15,284 nucleotides of DNA from JBCDCU01 sp039180865 (GTDB taxonomy: Bacteria > Pseudomonadota > Alphaproteobacteria > Rhizobiales > JACESI01): the NCBI GenBank assembly GCA_039180865.1, contig JBCDCZ010000088.1:1-15284 (forward strand), written 5' to 3'. A program made the position numbers and the translations under genes. A model generated the notes under the pieces. The model was not told where the DNA came from, searched no databases, and saw nothing but the letters and a program-made list of their open reading frames with translations. Shown here in pieces: positions 6,884 through 14,353 of the stretch (position 1 is its first letter; every line of letters starts with the position of its first letter).

Positions 6884-7357
6884 TTATTGACTTGGGTTCG
6901 GTTCAGCGTCGTCTGACGGGCCGCTGACCCCTTTCGCGACGCGCCCGACCATTGCGACGAACAGGTCTTTCTCTTCTTCGTGCAGCGCGCTGAGCATAGC
7001 GCCTGAATTCCGCATGTCTTGGCGTAGGATGGCTTCCAGCACGTCAGCGCCTTCCTCGGTCAGAGAAACACAAAGTGCTCTTCGGTCAGTTTTGTCGGGG
7101 GATGTGAACACGAGCCCCCGTTTTTCCAGTGACTTGACTGCTGTCGAAACTGTCGAGCGGGGGACAGATAGGATATCCGCGAGATGGGATGGGCGGACTG
7201 CACCTTCGGCTGAGATGCTTCTCAACATATTGAAATAAAGCGGATTAAAGGGAATCCGTCCCTCTGCCGGTGCACCGCTTCGGCCCGCAACGAGGAGTGC
7301 TCTTATAATAAGGTTCACATACCTAGCCAGTTCTTCTGTGCGTTGTTGGTCAGACAT
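6884..7357 (-). CDS. MarR-family regulator
   Basis: A 157-residue winged-helix regulator. The DNA-binding core runs from about 40 to 105: LRSISAEGAVRPSHLADIL, a recognition helix in VPRSTVSTAVKSL (65-77), then the wing with TDRRALCVSLT (90-100), matching the DxR wing motif of the family. There is one cysteine (C96, in the wing). It lacks the N-terminal sensing cysteine of OhrR-type peroxide sensors, so direct peroxide sensing in that way is unlikely. The C-terminal tail is short, polar and proline-containing. The gene is divergent from a small lipoprotein gene, with a perfect palindrome between them, and probably represses both directions. It converges on the AraC-type gene across 38 bases. 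Typical MarR ligands are phenolic or aromatic compounds; none can be named here. Confidence 0.92.
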   Translation of the reverse strand: MSDQQRTEELARYVNLIIRALLVAGRSGAPAEGRIPFNPLYFNMLRSISAEGAVRPSHLADILSVPRSTVSTAVKSLEKRGLVFTSPDKTDRRALCVSLTEEGADVLEAILRQDMRNSGAMLSALHEEEKDLFVAMVGRVAKGVSGPSDDAEPNPSQ

Positions 7358-7372
7358 TCGTCATCAATCTGG

Positions 7373-7401
7373 TTGAAATGATACGTACTATGTACTAATT
7401 T
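7373..7401 (+). promoter_or_regulatory. Possible promoter of the lipoprotein gene
   Basis: TTGAAA (7373-7378) is separated by 17 bases from TAATTT (7396-7401). The -35 is good and the -10 weak. The palindrome at 7392-7406 covers the -10, as expected for a repressor site. AGAGG near 7427-7431 serves as the ribosome binding site for the ATG at 7440. Confidence 0.35.
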
Positions 7402-7417
7402 AGTACGGCATCCGTAC
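7385..7417. promoter_or_regulatory. Probable MarR operator cluster
   Basis: GTACTAA-T-TTAGTAC (7392-7406) is a perfect 7-1-7 inverted repeat. GTAC occurs four times, starting at 7385, 7392, 7403 and 7414. The last three are spaced 11 bases apart, about one helical turn. The site lies between the divergent marR-type and lipoprotein genes, so binding by the MarR protein would cover both promoters. Assignment to that protein is by position. Confidence 0.65.
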
Positions 7418-7439
7418 CATATCCAAAGAGGTCAAAATT

Positions 7440-8027
7440 ATGCTTCGTTTCATCATGATTGCTGGTTTTGCAACACTCCTTGCAGCCTGTAACGAACCAG
7501 ACGTTCCCATCGCAGCGCCCCAACTAACCACGCCTCCTGACGTGGCTACAACCGGTTTTCTCACTGCTCAAGTTGAGGAAACCATTCCCCTCAGCGTGCC
7601 TGAAGTCCGGGCCTTCTTGAAAAGGAGGCCCCTGATAGACTTCCTGAAGCCGACGGAAAACATCTCAAATCCGGTCGAAACGAAGGTTCTTGCAGGAACA
7701 TGGCCGCAAGCCGGAGCAACCCGTTGGGTTCGCCTCGCGGACGGACATTATGTTGTTGAGCGTGTGATTGAGAACCGGCAGGATTTTTTCAAGTACCAAC
7801 TCTATGTGTTTACAAGTGCGACGGGCCGCGGCGTTGAACAGATTGTCGGCGAACAAAGGTTTCTCCCTGTAGACGGTGGAACCCGCTTTGTCTGGACCTA
7901 TAACGTGTTGCCAAGCAATTTCATCACCCGTCAGGTCGTCCGTGGGAACATGAACGAGATAGAAGCCTATATATCCGGTGGTTTGGAGCGTTTTTCTGCC
8001 GCAGCGAGCGCAACAGGAGGCGCGTAA
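7440..8027 (+). CDS. Small lipoprotein, probable SRPBCC-like fold
   Basis: A 195-residue protein with a clear lipoprotein signal: a short positively charged start (MLRF), a hydrophobic stretch, and lipobox LAAC with the lipidated cysteine at C17. It should be anchored to the inner or outer membrane facing the periplasm. A low-complexity Pro/Thr linker follows (about 20-38). The remaining part (about 45-190) has the alternating pattern of an SRPBCC/START-like domain: a first strand near VEETIPLS, a helix VPEVRAFL, then successive strands including RWVRLADGHYVVERVI, FFKYQLYVFT and GGTRFVWTYNVLP, and a long C-terminal helix. The fold call is mine from pattern only; I do not recognise a named family. 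The gene is divergent from marR and ends before a hairpin terminator, with the exported glutathione peroxidase beyond. A ligand-binding role is possible but unproven. Confidence 0.85.
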   Translation: MLRFIMIAGFATLLAACNEPDVPIAAPQLTTPPDVATTGFLTAQVEETIPLSVPEVRAFLKRRPLIDFLKPTENISNPVETKVLAGTWPQAGATRWVRLADGHYVVERVIENRQDFFKYQLYVFTSATGRGVEQIVGEQRFLPVDGGTRFVWTYNVLPSNFITRQVVRGNMNEIEAYISGGLERFSAAASATGGA

Positions 8028-8052
8028 TCTCCAGGGCTTAAACAAGGACTTC

Positions 8053-8076
8053 CGACAAAACGACAAAACGACAAAA
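8053..8076 (+). repeat. Three tandem copies of CGACAAAA
   Basis: The 8-base unit CGACAAAA occurs three times in exact tandem just after the lipoprotein gene, running into the left arm of the hairpin terminator. It may be a replication-slippage product. Its A-runs would give the terminator a longer U-tract when read on the opposite strand. Confidence 0.8.
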
Positions 8077-8114
8077 CCCTACTGCTGAGTCTCTCTGGCT
8101 CGGCATCAGGGTTT
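8074..8114 (+). terminator. Hairpin terminator after the lipoprotein gene
   Basis: The outer stem is AAACCCT (8074-8080) with AGGGTTT (8108-8114). After a 2x2 internal mismatch, the inner stem is TGCTGAG (8083-8089) with CTCGGCA (8099-8105), with one G-U pair and a 9-base loop. The T-run is short (8112-8114). It should separate most lipoprotein transcripts from the peroxidase gene. Confidence 0.7.
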
Positions 8115-8239
8115 ATCAGCGGTGGTTTTCATAAGTAAGGCTGCAGAACGGCGCGACAGTGCGCCGCACAGATGGATCTGGCGACGGGAAGAAGACGTAC
8201 TATCTCGAAACTGGAACGGAAACCTGGAGTTCAGTGACC

Positions 8240-8818
8240 ATGCTTAACCGCCGGATCTTCTCGACTGTCCTTTTCGCGTCAACCCTTCTGCCTAACGCGA
8301 TCGCACACGCAGCTGGCCGCACATCGTCTGGAATGACCGCCTTTAGTCATAGCTTCACAACTGTCGACGGCGATCCGTTACCGCTCTCCCAGTTCGAAGG
8401 AAAAGCGATCCTTGTTGTTAACACGGCATCGCAATGTGGCTTCACCGATCAATATGGTCCGCTCCAGGCACTTCATGAAGAGTTCTCCGACGCGGGTCTT
8501 GTTGTTATTGGCGTCCCGTCCGGCGATTTCGGTGGGCAGGAGTTCGACAGCAACGCCGACATCAAGAGCTTCGTCGAACGAGGCTACAAGGTCGATTTCC
8601 CGCTCACATCCAAAACCCTCGTGTCCGGAAACAACGCCCACGCATTCTACAAATGGGCGGGTGACGAGGTCGGATTTGTGGGGAGACCACGTTGGAACTT
8701 CCACAAATATCTAATCGGACGCGATGGTAAGGTGCAAAACTGGTTCTCAACCATCACACAGCCGGATTCACCAGCGCTCAAATCGGCGATTAGGCGGGCG
8801 CTTAGTAGCAGGGTCTAG
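8240..8818 (+). CDS. Exported glutathione peroxidase-family protein, single cysteine
   Basis: A 192-residue thiol peroxidase of the glutathione peroxidase family, which reduces H2O2 or organic peroxides. The ATG at 8240 is preferred over an upstream GTG at 8159: it has GGAG 9 bases before it and gives a clear Sec signal peptide (MLNRR, hydrophobic core, IAHAA cleavage near 25). The active-site tetrad is C66 (NTASQCGFT), Q100 (GDFGGQE), W152 and N153 (RWNF). C66 is the only cysteine. The block that reads FPCNQF in many relatives is GVPSGDF here, and the usual resolving cysteine is missing. It therefore cannot form an intramolecular disulfide and would need an outside thiol. The gene lies downstream of the MarR/lipoprotein pair but behind a terminator, so it probably has its own promoter in 8115-8239. 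A 6-bp hairpin (8149-8166) lies there. Confidence 0.9.
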   Translation: MLNRRIFSTVLFASTLLPNAIAHAAGRTSSGMTAFSHSFTTVDGDPLPLSQFEGKAILVVNTASQCGFTDQYGPLQALHEEFSDAGLVVIGVPSGDFGGQEFDSNADIKSFVERGYKVDFPLTSKTLVSGNNAHAFYKWAGDEVGFVGRPRWNFHKYLIGRDGKVQNWFSTITQPDSPALKSAIRRALSSRV

Positions 8819-9355
8819 TCTGCCGGCACTCCACGGTTTAGTGCCTTACTGACCAGATTGTCGGGGATCCGGCAAAGGCGTCGAAAAGGGCACGTGCCTG
8901 CCCCGGCTGGCTCAACGTGCGCTCCGACAGGGTTCCGATACTGGAATGCCACGCCGATTGCCGCAGGGCTAGCCACCCTCTTCCACATCCATGAGACTGA
9001 GCCCAACCAGTTTTGTGCGAACGGATCGCATTGCATGGCGGCCACTCCTTTCCATGATTTTCTGCGCGACACGAAAGGTGTCGATTTCCCGGGACCATTC
9101 AGAACCAGGCTCGTTCCGTGCGGTGCCTGTGGGATGACCAGTCCGCATTCGCAAAATTGGGGTGGGCGGAAATCGTGCTCTGCATGGCGCAGTTGGACGA
9201 GTGGGGATGTGTCGCAATCTCTAACACAGGCGTAAGGAGCAGAATGCGATTGGGGCGAGGTGTGTTAAGGGGCATGATTCGAGCCGGGTTTTGCAATCGC
9301 CAAGTCAGCAGGATGCTCGAGACCGTATAGGTTCGGGAATGGAGAGGACGAAACT
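8819..9355. other. Gene-poor stretch before the dehydrogenase gene
   Basis: About 540 bases without a gene I can support. Short open frames exist on both strands, but their translations are rich in Arg, Pro, Ser and Trp, have no good start signals and match no family I recognise. The last part holds the leader of the dehydrogenase gene, including a strong GGAGAGGA ribosome binding site near 9341-9348. I could not find a -35/-10 pair with good spacing. It may be a long regulatory leader or a decayed gene. Confidence 0.5.
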
Positions 9356-11782
9356 ATGAGAACCCATGCTCAGGCTGTCGTGATCGGAGGCGGCGTTGTC
9401 GGTTGCTCAATCCTCTATCACCTGACGCGTGCAGGATGGAGTGACGTGATCCTGCTTGAACGCTCCGAACTCACAAGCGGCTCGACCTGGCATGCGGCTG
9501 CAAACATCCACGGTCTTCACGACAACACGAACATATCGCGTCTCCAGCACTACACGATGCAACTTTATAAGGATCTTGAAGCGGAAACCGGTCAGAGCTG
9601 CGGTGTTTTTCAGCCCGGCAGCCTTTATCTCGCCCAGACCGAAGAGCGCGAGCATCAGTTGCGCCTGCAGGAAGCGAAAGCGCGCCGCTATGGCATGAAT
9701 TTCCATGAAGTGAGCCGCGATGAAGCCGAACGGCTTCACCCGCTCGTCGATTTCGATGGTATTCGCTGCATCATGTTCGAACCGGATGGTGGCAATGTGG
9801 ATCCATCCGGAGTGACGAATGCCTATGCTGTTGGCGCCCGGCAGAAGGGTGCGGAAATCCAGCGTTTTACGCCGGTACTCGGGACCGAGCCCCAGCCTGA
9901 CGGAAGCTGGATCGTCTGCACGGATAAAGGGGATATTCGGACAGACTGGATTGTGAATGCCGCTGGCCTCTGGGCCCGGGAAGTTGGAGCCATGGCCGGT
10001 CTCGATCTGCCGCTTCTTCCAACGGAACACCAATATTTCGTTACTGAGACGATCCCGGAAGTCTCGGCGCTCGACCGCCGCCTTCCATCCGTCGCAGACC
10101 GGGATGGAGAATACTATCTACGCCAAGAAGGTCTCGGCCTTCTTGTGGGGGCCTATGAACGGGATCTCCGCTACTGGGCCGAAGAAGGAACACCGCTCGA
10201 TTTTGGTCACGACCTTTTCCCGGATGATCTTGAGCGCATCGAAGAGAATATGTTGCGTGCCATTGAACGCGTTCCGTCCGTCGGTGAAGCCGGGATCAAG
10301 CGCGTTATAAACGGCCCGATGATCTGGTCTCCGGATTCTGCCGTGCTCCTTGGGCCGGTTCCGGAACTCAAAGGATACTTCTGTGCCTGCGGCATGATCC
10401 CGGGCTTTTCCCAGTCTGGCGGTCTTGGTAAACATGCGGCTGAATGGATCGTTGAGGGCGAGCCTCGCCTCGACATGTTCGGATGGGACGTCACCCGCTT
10501 CGGAAACTGGACCACGAAAGACTTCACCAAAGCACGGGTCGGTGACCAATACGCTCACCGCTTCAAGATCCATTTTCCAAACGAAGAGCGTGAAGCTGGC
10601 CGTCCGTTGCGCACCCGTCCGGTCTATGAACTCCAGAAGGAAATCGGCGGTGTCTTCGGATTGAATTATGGCTGGGAGCACCCCTTATGGTTTGCCGCCG
10701 ACGGCGAACCGGGAGACGAGAGTATCGGATTTGGGCGTCAGAACTGGTGGGAACCAGTGGGCCGTGAGGCGAAGGATCTCAGGGAACGCGCTGGTATCAT
10801 CGATATTTCAAATTTTGCGAAATACGAGATTTCCGGGCCTGGTGCCGAAGACTGGTTGAATGCGCTTCTTGCCAATCGCATGCCGCAAAAAATCGGCCGA
10901 TCCTGCCTGACGCCATTGATCGGCGCACGCGGCGGTGTCGCTGGCGATTTCACCGTGACCCGGCTCGATGATGAGCGTTTTTTGATGATCGGGTCAGGCA
11001 TGGCTGAGCGCTTCCATCAGCGCTTCTTCAAAGAGATACCGCTTCCGGAGGGAACCGAGTTTCGGTCACGCACCGAAGATCTTTGCGGGTTCAATGTGGC
11101 CGGGCCGCTCGCGCGTGATCTTATCGGAAGACTGACGAATGCGGATCTTTCGAATGACTCGTTTCCGTTCATGCGATCGAAAACCATCGTGGTTGGCGGT
11201 GTCGATTGCGTTGCGATCCGTGTCTCGTTCACGGGCGATCTTGGATGGGAGTTGCATTGCGCCGAGCGGGATCAGGTGGCGCTGTATAAGGCGCTCCTTG
11301 AAGCCGGGGCCGCGATGGATGTTGGCCCGGTCGGGAGCCGTGCTCTCATGAGCCTCAGGGTTGAGAAAGGCTATGGGTCCTGGGGCCGGGATTACTCACC
11401 GGAATATTGGCCGCATGAGAGTGGTCTTTCGAGGCTTGTCAAAGAGGACAAGGATTTCCTCAACAAAGCGGCATGGCTTGCGATTAAAGATCAACCTGCC
11501 CGGGAAGTTCTCTCAATCCTGGAGGTCGATGCGGACGATGCGGATGCGACCGGCGGAGAACCGATCTTCCTAAAAGACGGAACGCCAGTTGGGCAGGTGA
11601 GCTCCGGCGCCTATGGATATAGCGTCGGAAAATCTCTGGCTCTCGCCTACCTGAAAGCTGATGCCGTGGCACCCGGCGATGTGGTGGAAGTCGCAGTTCT
11701 AGGCCGCGCCTGTAACGCTGTCGTGCTTGCAGAACCACCCTTTGACCCCAAGGGCGAGCGTCTCAGGGGACTTGCGCCTTAA
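9356..11782 (+). CDS. FAD-dependent dimethylglycine/sarcosine dehydrogenase-like protein with GcvT domain
   Basis: An 808-residue bifunctional enzyme of the DMGDH/SARDH family. It would oxidise an N-methyl group and pass the one-carbon unit to tetrahydrofolate. Order: FAD-binding DAO domain (about 6-370, GGGVVG at 11-16), FAD-linked middle domain (about 375-430), then GcvT folate-binding domain (about 435-710) and its C-terminal barrel (715-805). H46 in GSTWHAA matches the histidine that holds FAD covalently in the family. H225 (EHQY) and Y253 align by motif with the catalytic His/Tyr of Arthrobacter dimethylglycine oxidase, and D531 (GGVAGD) with its folate-site Asp. FTGDLGWEL (625-633) is conserved. 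GGAGAGGA supports the start. Full length, no frameshift. The substrate may be dimethylglycine, sarcosine or another N-methyl compound. It overlaps the converging ATPase gene by 20 bases. Confidence 0.93.
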   Translation: MRTHAQAVVIGGGVVGCSILYHLTRAGWSDVILLERSELTSGSTWHAAANIHGLHDNTNISRLQHYTMQLYKDLEAETGQSCGVFQPGSLYLAQTEEREHQLRLQEAKARRYGMNFHEVSRDEAERLHPLVDFDGIRCIMFEPDGGNVDPSGVTNAYAVGARQKGAEIQRFTPVLGTEPQPDGSWIVCTDKGDIRTDWIVNAAGLWAREVGAMAGLDLPLLPTEHQYFVTETIPEVSALDRRLPSVADRDGEYYLRQEGLGLLVGAYERDLRYWAEEGTPLDFGHDLFPDDLERIEENMLRAIERVPSVGEAGIKRVINGPMIWSPDSAVLLGPVPELKGYFCACGMIPGFSQSGGLGKHAAEWIVEGEPRLDMFGWDVTRFGNWTTKDFTKARVGDQYAHRFKIHFPNEEREAGRPLRTRPVYELQKEIGGVFGLNYGWEHPLWFAADGEPGDESIGFGRQNWWEPVGREAKDLRERAGIIDISNFAKYEISGPGAEDWLNALLANRMPQKIGRSCLTPLIGARGGVAGDFTVTRLDDERFLMIGSGMAERFHQRFFKEIPLPEGTEFRSRTEDLCGFNVAGPLARDLIGRLTNADLSNDSFPFMRSKTIVVGGVDCVAIRVSFTGDLGWELHCAERDQVALYKALLEAGAAMDVGPVGSRALMSLRVEKGYGSWGRDYSPEYWPHESGLSRLVKEDKDFLNKAAWLAIKDQPAREVLSILEVDADDADATGGEPIFLKDGTPVGQVSSGAYGYSVGKSLALAYLKADAVAPGDVVEVAVLGRACNAVVLAEPPFDPKGERLRGLAP

Positions 11783-13448
11783 GGGCTGGACTCGGTTGTT
11801 CCTCCAAAGGTGAAGAACGCTCTTCGGGTTTCTGACCATTAGGTGTTTTTATTCCGGCTGGAGCTGCTGCGAGGAGTGTGCGCGTATAGTCATCCTGCGG
11901 GGCGTCCATAACGGTTTCCGTTGGGCCTTCTTCGACAATTCGTCCGTTGCGCATGACAATGATGCGGTCACACAGAAGCCGGACGACCTGAAGGTCGTGG
12001 CTCACGAAGAGATAAGACAAGCCCAGTTTCGCGCGCAGATCGGCCAGCAGATTTAGGACGATCGCCTGGATCGAAACATCAAGGGCTGCCGTCGGTTCAT
12101 CTAGGATCAGGAGTTTGGGTCTTGCCGCAATGGCCCGCGCAATGCCCACCCTTGCATTCTGTCCGCCGGACAATTGATGCGGGAAACGGTCGAGCAGATG
12201 AACCGGAAAGCCAACCTGCCCGGCGAGTTCCTCAACACGGGATCGGACATCATCTTTGGTCAACCGGCGGATCGGATCCGCGATTGCCTGGCGGGCGGTA
12301 AAGCGTGGATTGAGGCTGTCTAGCGCGTCCTGAAACACCATCTGCAAGTGTGCACGGCGCCTGTCGCGCGCGAAGCGCTTCGCAGGAACGTCTGTCAGAG
12401 GCTTGCCTTCAAACAGGATCGTGCCCGATGTTGGATCGAGAAGCCGCATAATGATCGACGACGTCGTGGACTTTCCGCAGCCTGATTCACCAACGAGGCC
12501 AAGGGTTTCTCCCTGGCGGATCGTCAGTGAGATACCGTCGACCGCCGTTACCGCATTGTGCCCTGTGCCGAAGGTCTTCTTGAGATCGATGACCTCTAGT
12601 AAGTCGGGACCCAAATTCGGACGGTCCGGAGCCGGGCGTGGTGGGTCCAACAGACCGCCGACATTGCTTCCCGGACGCGGTGTCGCCTTGATGAGACGCC
12701 GTGTGTAAGCGTCTTTTGCATCTTCGATAAGGCCGTCTGGTGTATCGGTCTCGACGATCTCGCCGTCCTTCATGACAACCAGGCGATTGCAATATTCCGC
12801 CGCGAGACCGAGATCGTGGGTGATCAGAATAAAGCTCATGTCCCGCTCGCGTGTGAGATCACGTAAGAGATCCATGATGACTTTTTGGGTCGTTACATCG
12901 AGACCTGTTGTTGGCTCGTCGGCGATCAGAAGGCGCGGGTTGCAGGCAAGGGCGAGGGCAATCACCACACGCTGACATTGTCCGCCGGACATTTCGAACG
13001 GATAGGCGTGATACCGTTTTTCCGGTTCCGGAATGCGCACTGTCCGAAGCGCTTCAATGGCGGCCTGTTTGGCACCGAACCGGGTCGTCTGAGCATGGCG
13101 GCGTAGCACGTCTTCCAACTGGTGACCGACTTTCCGGATCGGATTGAGGGCTGCGCGCGGATTTTGGAAGATCATGGAAATCTCGCGGCCCCTGATGTCG
13201 CGCATCTCGCGGGCCGACAAATCATTGAGGTCGATACCGTCGAAAATCAGCCGTCCCCCGTCGATGCGGCCCTTTTTGTCGAGGATGCGCAGGACCGCAT
13301 AGGAGCTGACCGATTTCCCGGACCCGCTTTCACCGACGATCCCGAGAGTTTCGCCTTTTGCGACATCGAAGCTGACCTTGCGGACCGCGTGAACATCGCC
13401 GCGCCGGGTTTTGAAAGAGACTTCGAGATCTTCCACTGTCAGAAACAT
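11763..13448 (-). CDS. Fused double ATPase of a peptide/opine/nickel-type ABC importer (DppD-DppF fusion)
   Basis: A 561-residue cytoplasmic protein with two ABC ATPase domains that power the importer encoded upstream. Domain 1 (about 1-255): Walker A GESGSGKS (39-46), Q95, signature MSGGQ (153-157), Walker B LLIADEP (173-179), H211. Domain 2 (about 282-530): Walker A GESGCGKS (320-327), Q373, signature LSGGQ (426-430), Walker B LLILDEP (446-452), H484. Both sites look active. A Pro-rich linker (about 258-282) joins them, and a 30-residue polar tail ends the protein. In many relatives these are two genes (dppD, dppF); the fused form is common in alphaproteobacteria. After the second signature the sequence reads NARVGIARAI where RQRV/I is usual. 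It is translationally coupled to the permease gene (TGATG) and is last in the operon, overlapping the dehydrogenase gene tail to tail. Confidence 0.95.
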   Translation of the reverse strand: MFLTVEDLEVSFKTRRGDVHAVRKVSFDVAKGETLGIVGESGSGKSVSSYAVLRILDKKGRIDGGRLIFDGIDLNDLSAREMRDIRGREISMIFQNPRAALNPIRKVGHQLEDVLRRHAQTTRFGAKQAAIEALRTVRIPEPEKRYHAYPFEMSGGQCQRVVIALALACNPRLLIADEPTTGLDVTTQKVIMDLLRDLTRERDMSFILITHDLGLAAEYCNRLVVMKDGEIVETDTPDGLIEDAKDAYTRRLIKATPRPGSNVGGLLDPPRPAPDRPNLGPDLLEVIDLKKTFGTGHNAVTAVDGISLTIRQGETLGLVGESGCGKSTTSSIIMRLLDPTSGTILFEGKPLTDVPAKRFARDRRRAHLQMVFQDALDSLNPRFTARQAIADPIRRLTKDDVRSRVEELAGQVGFPVHLLDRFPHQLSGGQNARVGIARAIAARPKLLILDEPTAALDVSIQAIVLNLLADLRAKLGLSYLFVSHDLQVVRLLCDRIIVMRNGRIVEEGPTETVMDAPQDDYTRTLLAAAPAGIKTPNGQKPEERSSPLEEQPSPALKAQVP

Positions 13449-14347
13449 CAGCTTCTCTGCCTCGGATCGACGATGTCACGCAGGCCGTCTCCCAGAAGGT
13501 TGAAGGCGAAGACGGTGATCATCAGAGCGAGGCCAGGGAAGAAGGCAAGCCACCATTCACCGGAGACAACAAAGTTTGCTCCTTCGGCGACCATGATCCC
13601 CCATTCCGGGGTTGGTGGGCGCACACCGAGACCGATGAAAGAGAGCCCGGCAGCGTTCAGGATCGCCCACCCCATATTGAGGGAGATCTGCACCATCATT
13701 GGCGGCAGGATGTTCGGGAAGATGTGGAGCGCAAGAACCCTGAGATCGGAATTTCCGGCAAGTCTCGCCGCTTGCGCGAAACCGGCATCCCGCCGGATCC
13801 TCACCTCCGCCCGTGCAACACGGGCGTAAAAGGGCAGGTTGATGATCGCTGTTGCGTAGATGATGTTTTCGACCGTGTTCCCGAGTGCTGCAACGATACC
13901 CATAGCAAGGACGAAGAGTGGGAACGCCATGATTGTGTCGATCATTCGGCCTGTGACGGCATCAATCCAGGCGCCCCAATAGCCTGCCGCCGACCCTATC
14001 ATCGCGCCAACGACGAAGGACAGCGCGACGGCTGCGACCGAGATCATCAGATCGAGCCGGGTCGCGTAGACAACCCTTGAAAAGACATCGCGGCCAAGAT
14101 TGTCGGTACCAAACCAATGATCGAAGGAGGGAGGCTGGAGCGCCCGCGCCGCATTGGATTCAAGCGGATCATAGGGAACAAGCCCCGGCCCGAAAATCGC
14201 GGTCAGGATGATGATTGCGAAAAGAGCGAATGCGAAGGCGGTGACCGGATTGTCCGTGATCACATAGATCGCGTGATCGAGGAACCGGTTTTCTTTCGGA
14301 ACGGGCGCCTTATCGCGGCTTTCTGCGAGGGGATCGATATCCGACAT
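13448..14347 (-). CDS. ABC importer permease, DppC-like
   Basis: The 299-residue inner-membrane permease of the same importer. It has the DppC/OppC hallmarks: cytoplasmic N terminus (1-33), first membrane helix at about 34-57, GTDNLGRDVFSRV (80-92), several membrane helices between about 98 and 175, the EAA coupling loop near 189-211 (FAQAARLAGNSDLRVLALHIF), and LSFIGLGVRPPTPEWG (235-250) before the last helix. It pairs with the DppB-like permease, starting 6 bases after that gene's stop, and its own stop overlaps the ATPase start (TGATG). The substrate cannot be read from permeases. Peptides, opines, nickel chelates or other amino compounds are all used by this transporter family. Confidence 0.95.
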   Translation of the reverse strand: MSDIDPLAESRDKAPVPKENRFLDHAIYVITDNPVTAFAFALFAIIILTAIFGPGLVPYDPLESNAARALQPPSFDHWFGTDNLGRDVFSRVVYATRLDLMISVAAVALSFVVGAMIGSAAGYWGAWIDAVTGRMIDTIMAFPLFVLAMGIVAALGNTVENIIYATAIINLPFYARVARAEVRIRRDAGFAQAARLAGNSDLRVLALHIFPNILPPMMVQISLNMGWAILNAAGLSFIGLGVRPPTPEWGIMVAEGANFVVSGEWWLAFFPGLALMITVFAFNLLGDGLRDIVDPRQRS

Positions 14348-14353
14348 CTTTGC

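Noticed and set aside
6884..7357. MarR protein as an OhrR-type peroxide sensor for the nearby peroxidase
   Set aside because: The reactive N-terminal cysteine of OhrR is missing; the only cysteine (C96) is in the wing, and a terminator separates the peroxidase from the MarR-controlled lipoprotein gene.
8149..8166. 6-bp GC hairpin (CGGCGC/GCGCCG) in the peroxidase leader
   Set aside because: No T-run follows and no known riboswitch or operator pattern matches; it may be chance in GC-rich DNA.
8159..8239. GTG start at 8159 for the peroxidase
   Set aside because: It adds 27 residues ahead of a clear signal peptide and lacks a good ribosome binding site; the ATG at 8240 has both.
8815..9217. 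Minus-strand frames in the gene-poor stretch as a possible transposase or gene remnant
   Set aside because: I looked for transposase, integrase and regulator motifs in the three frames and recognised none; no terminal inverted repeats or target duplication were seen.
8858..9235. 125-codon open frame in the gene-poor stretch
   Set aside because: No ribosome binding site, no recognisable motif and an Arg/Ser/Trp-rich composition typical of non-coding GC-rich DNA; overlapping frames on the other strand are equally long.
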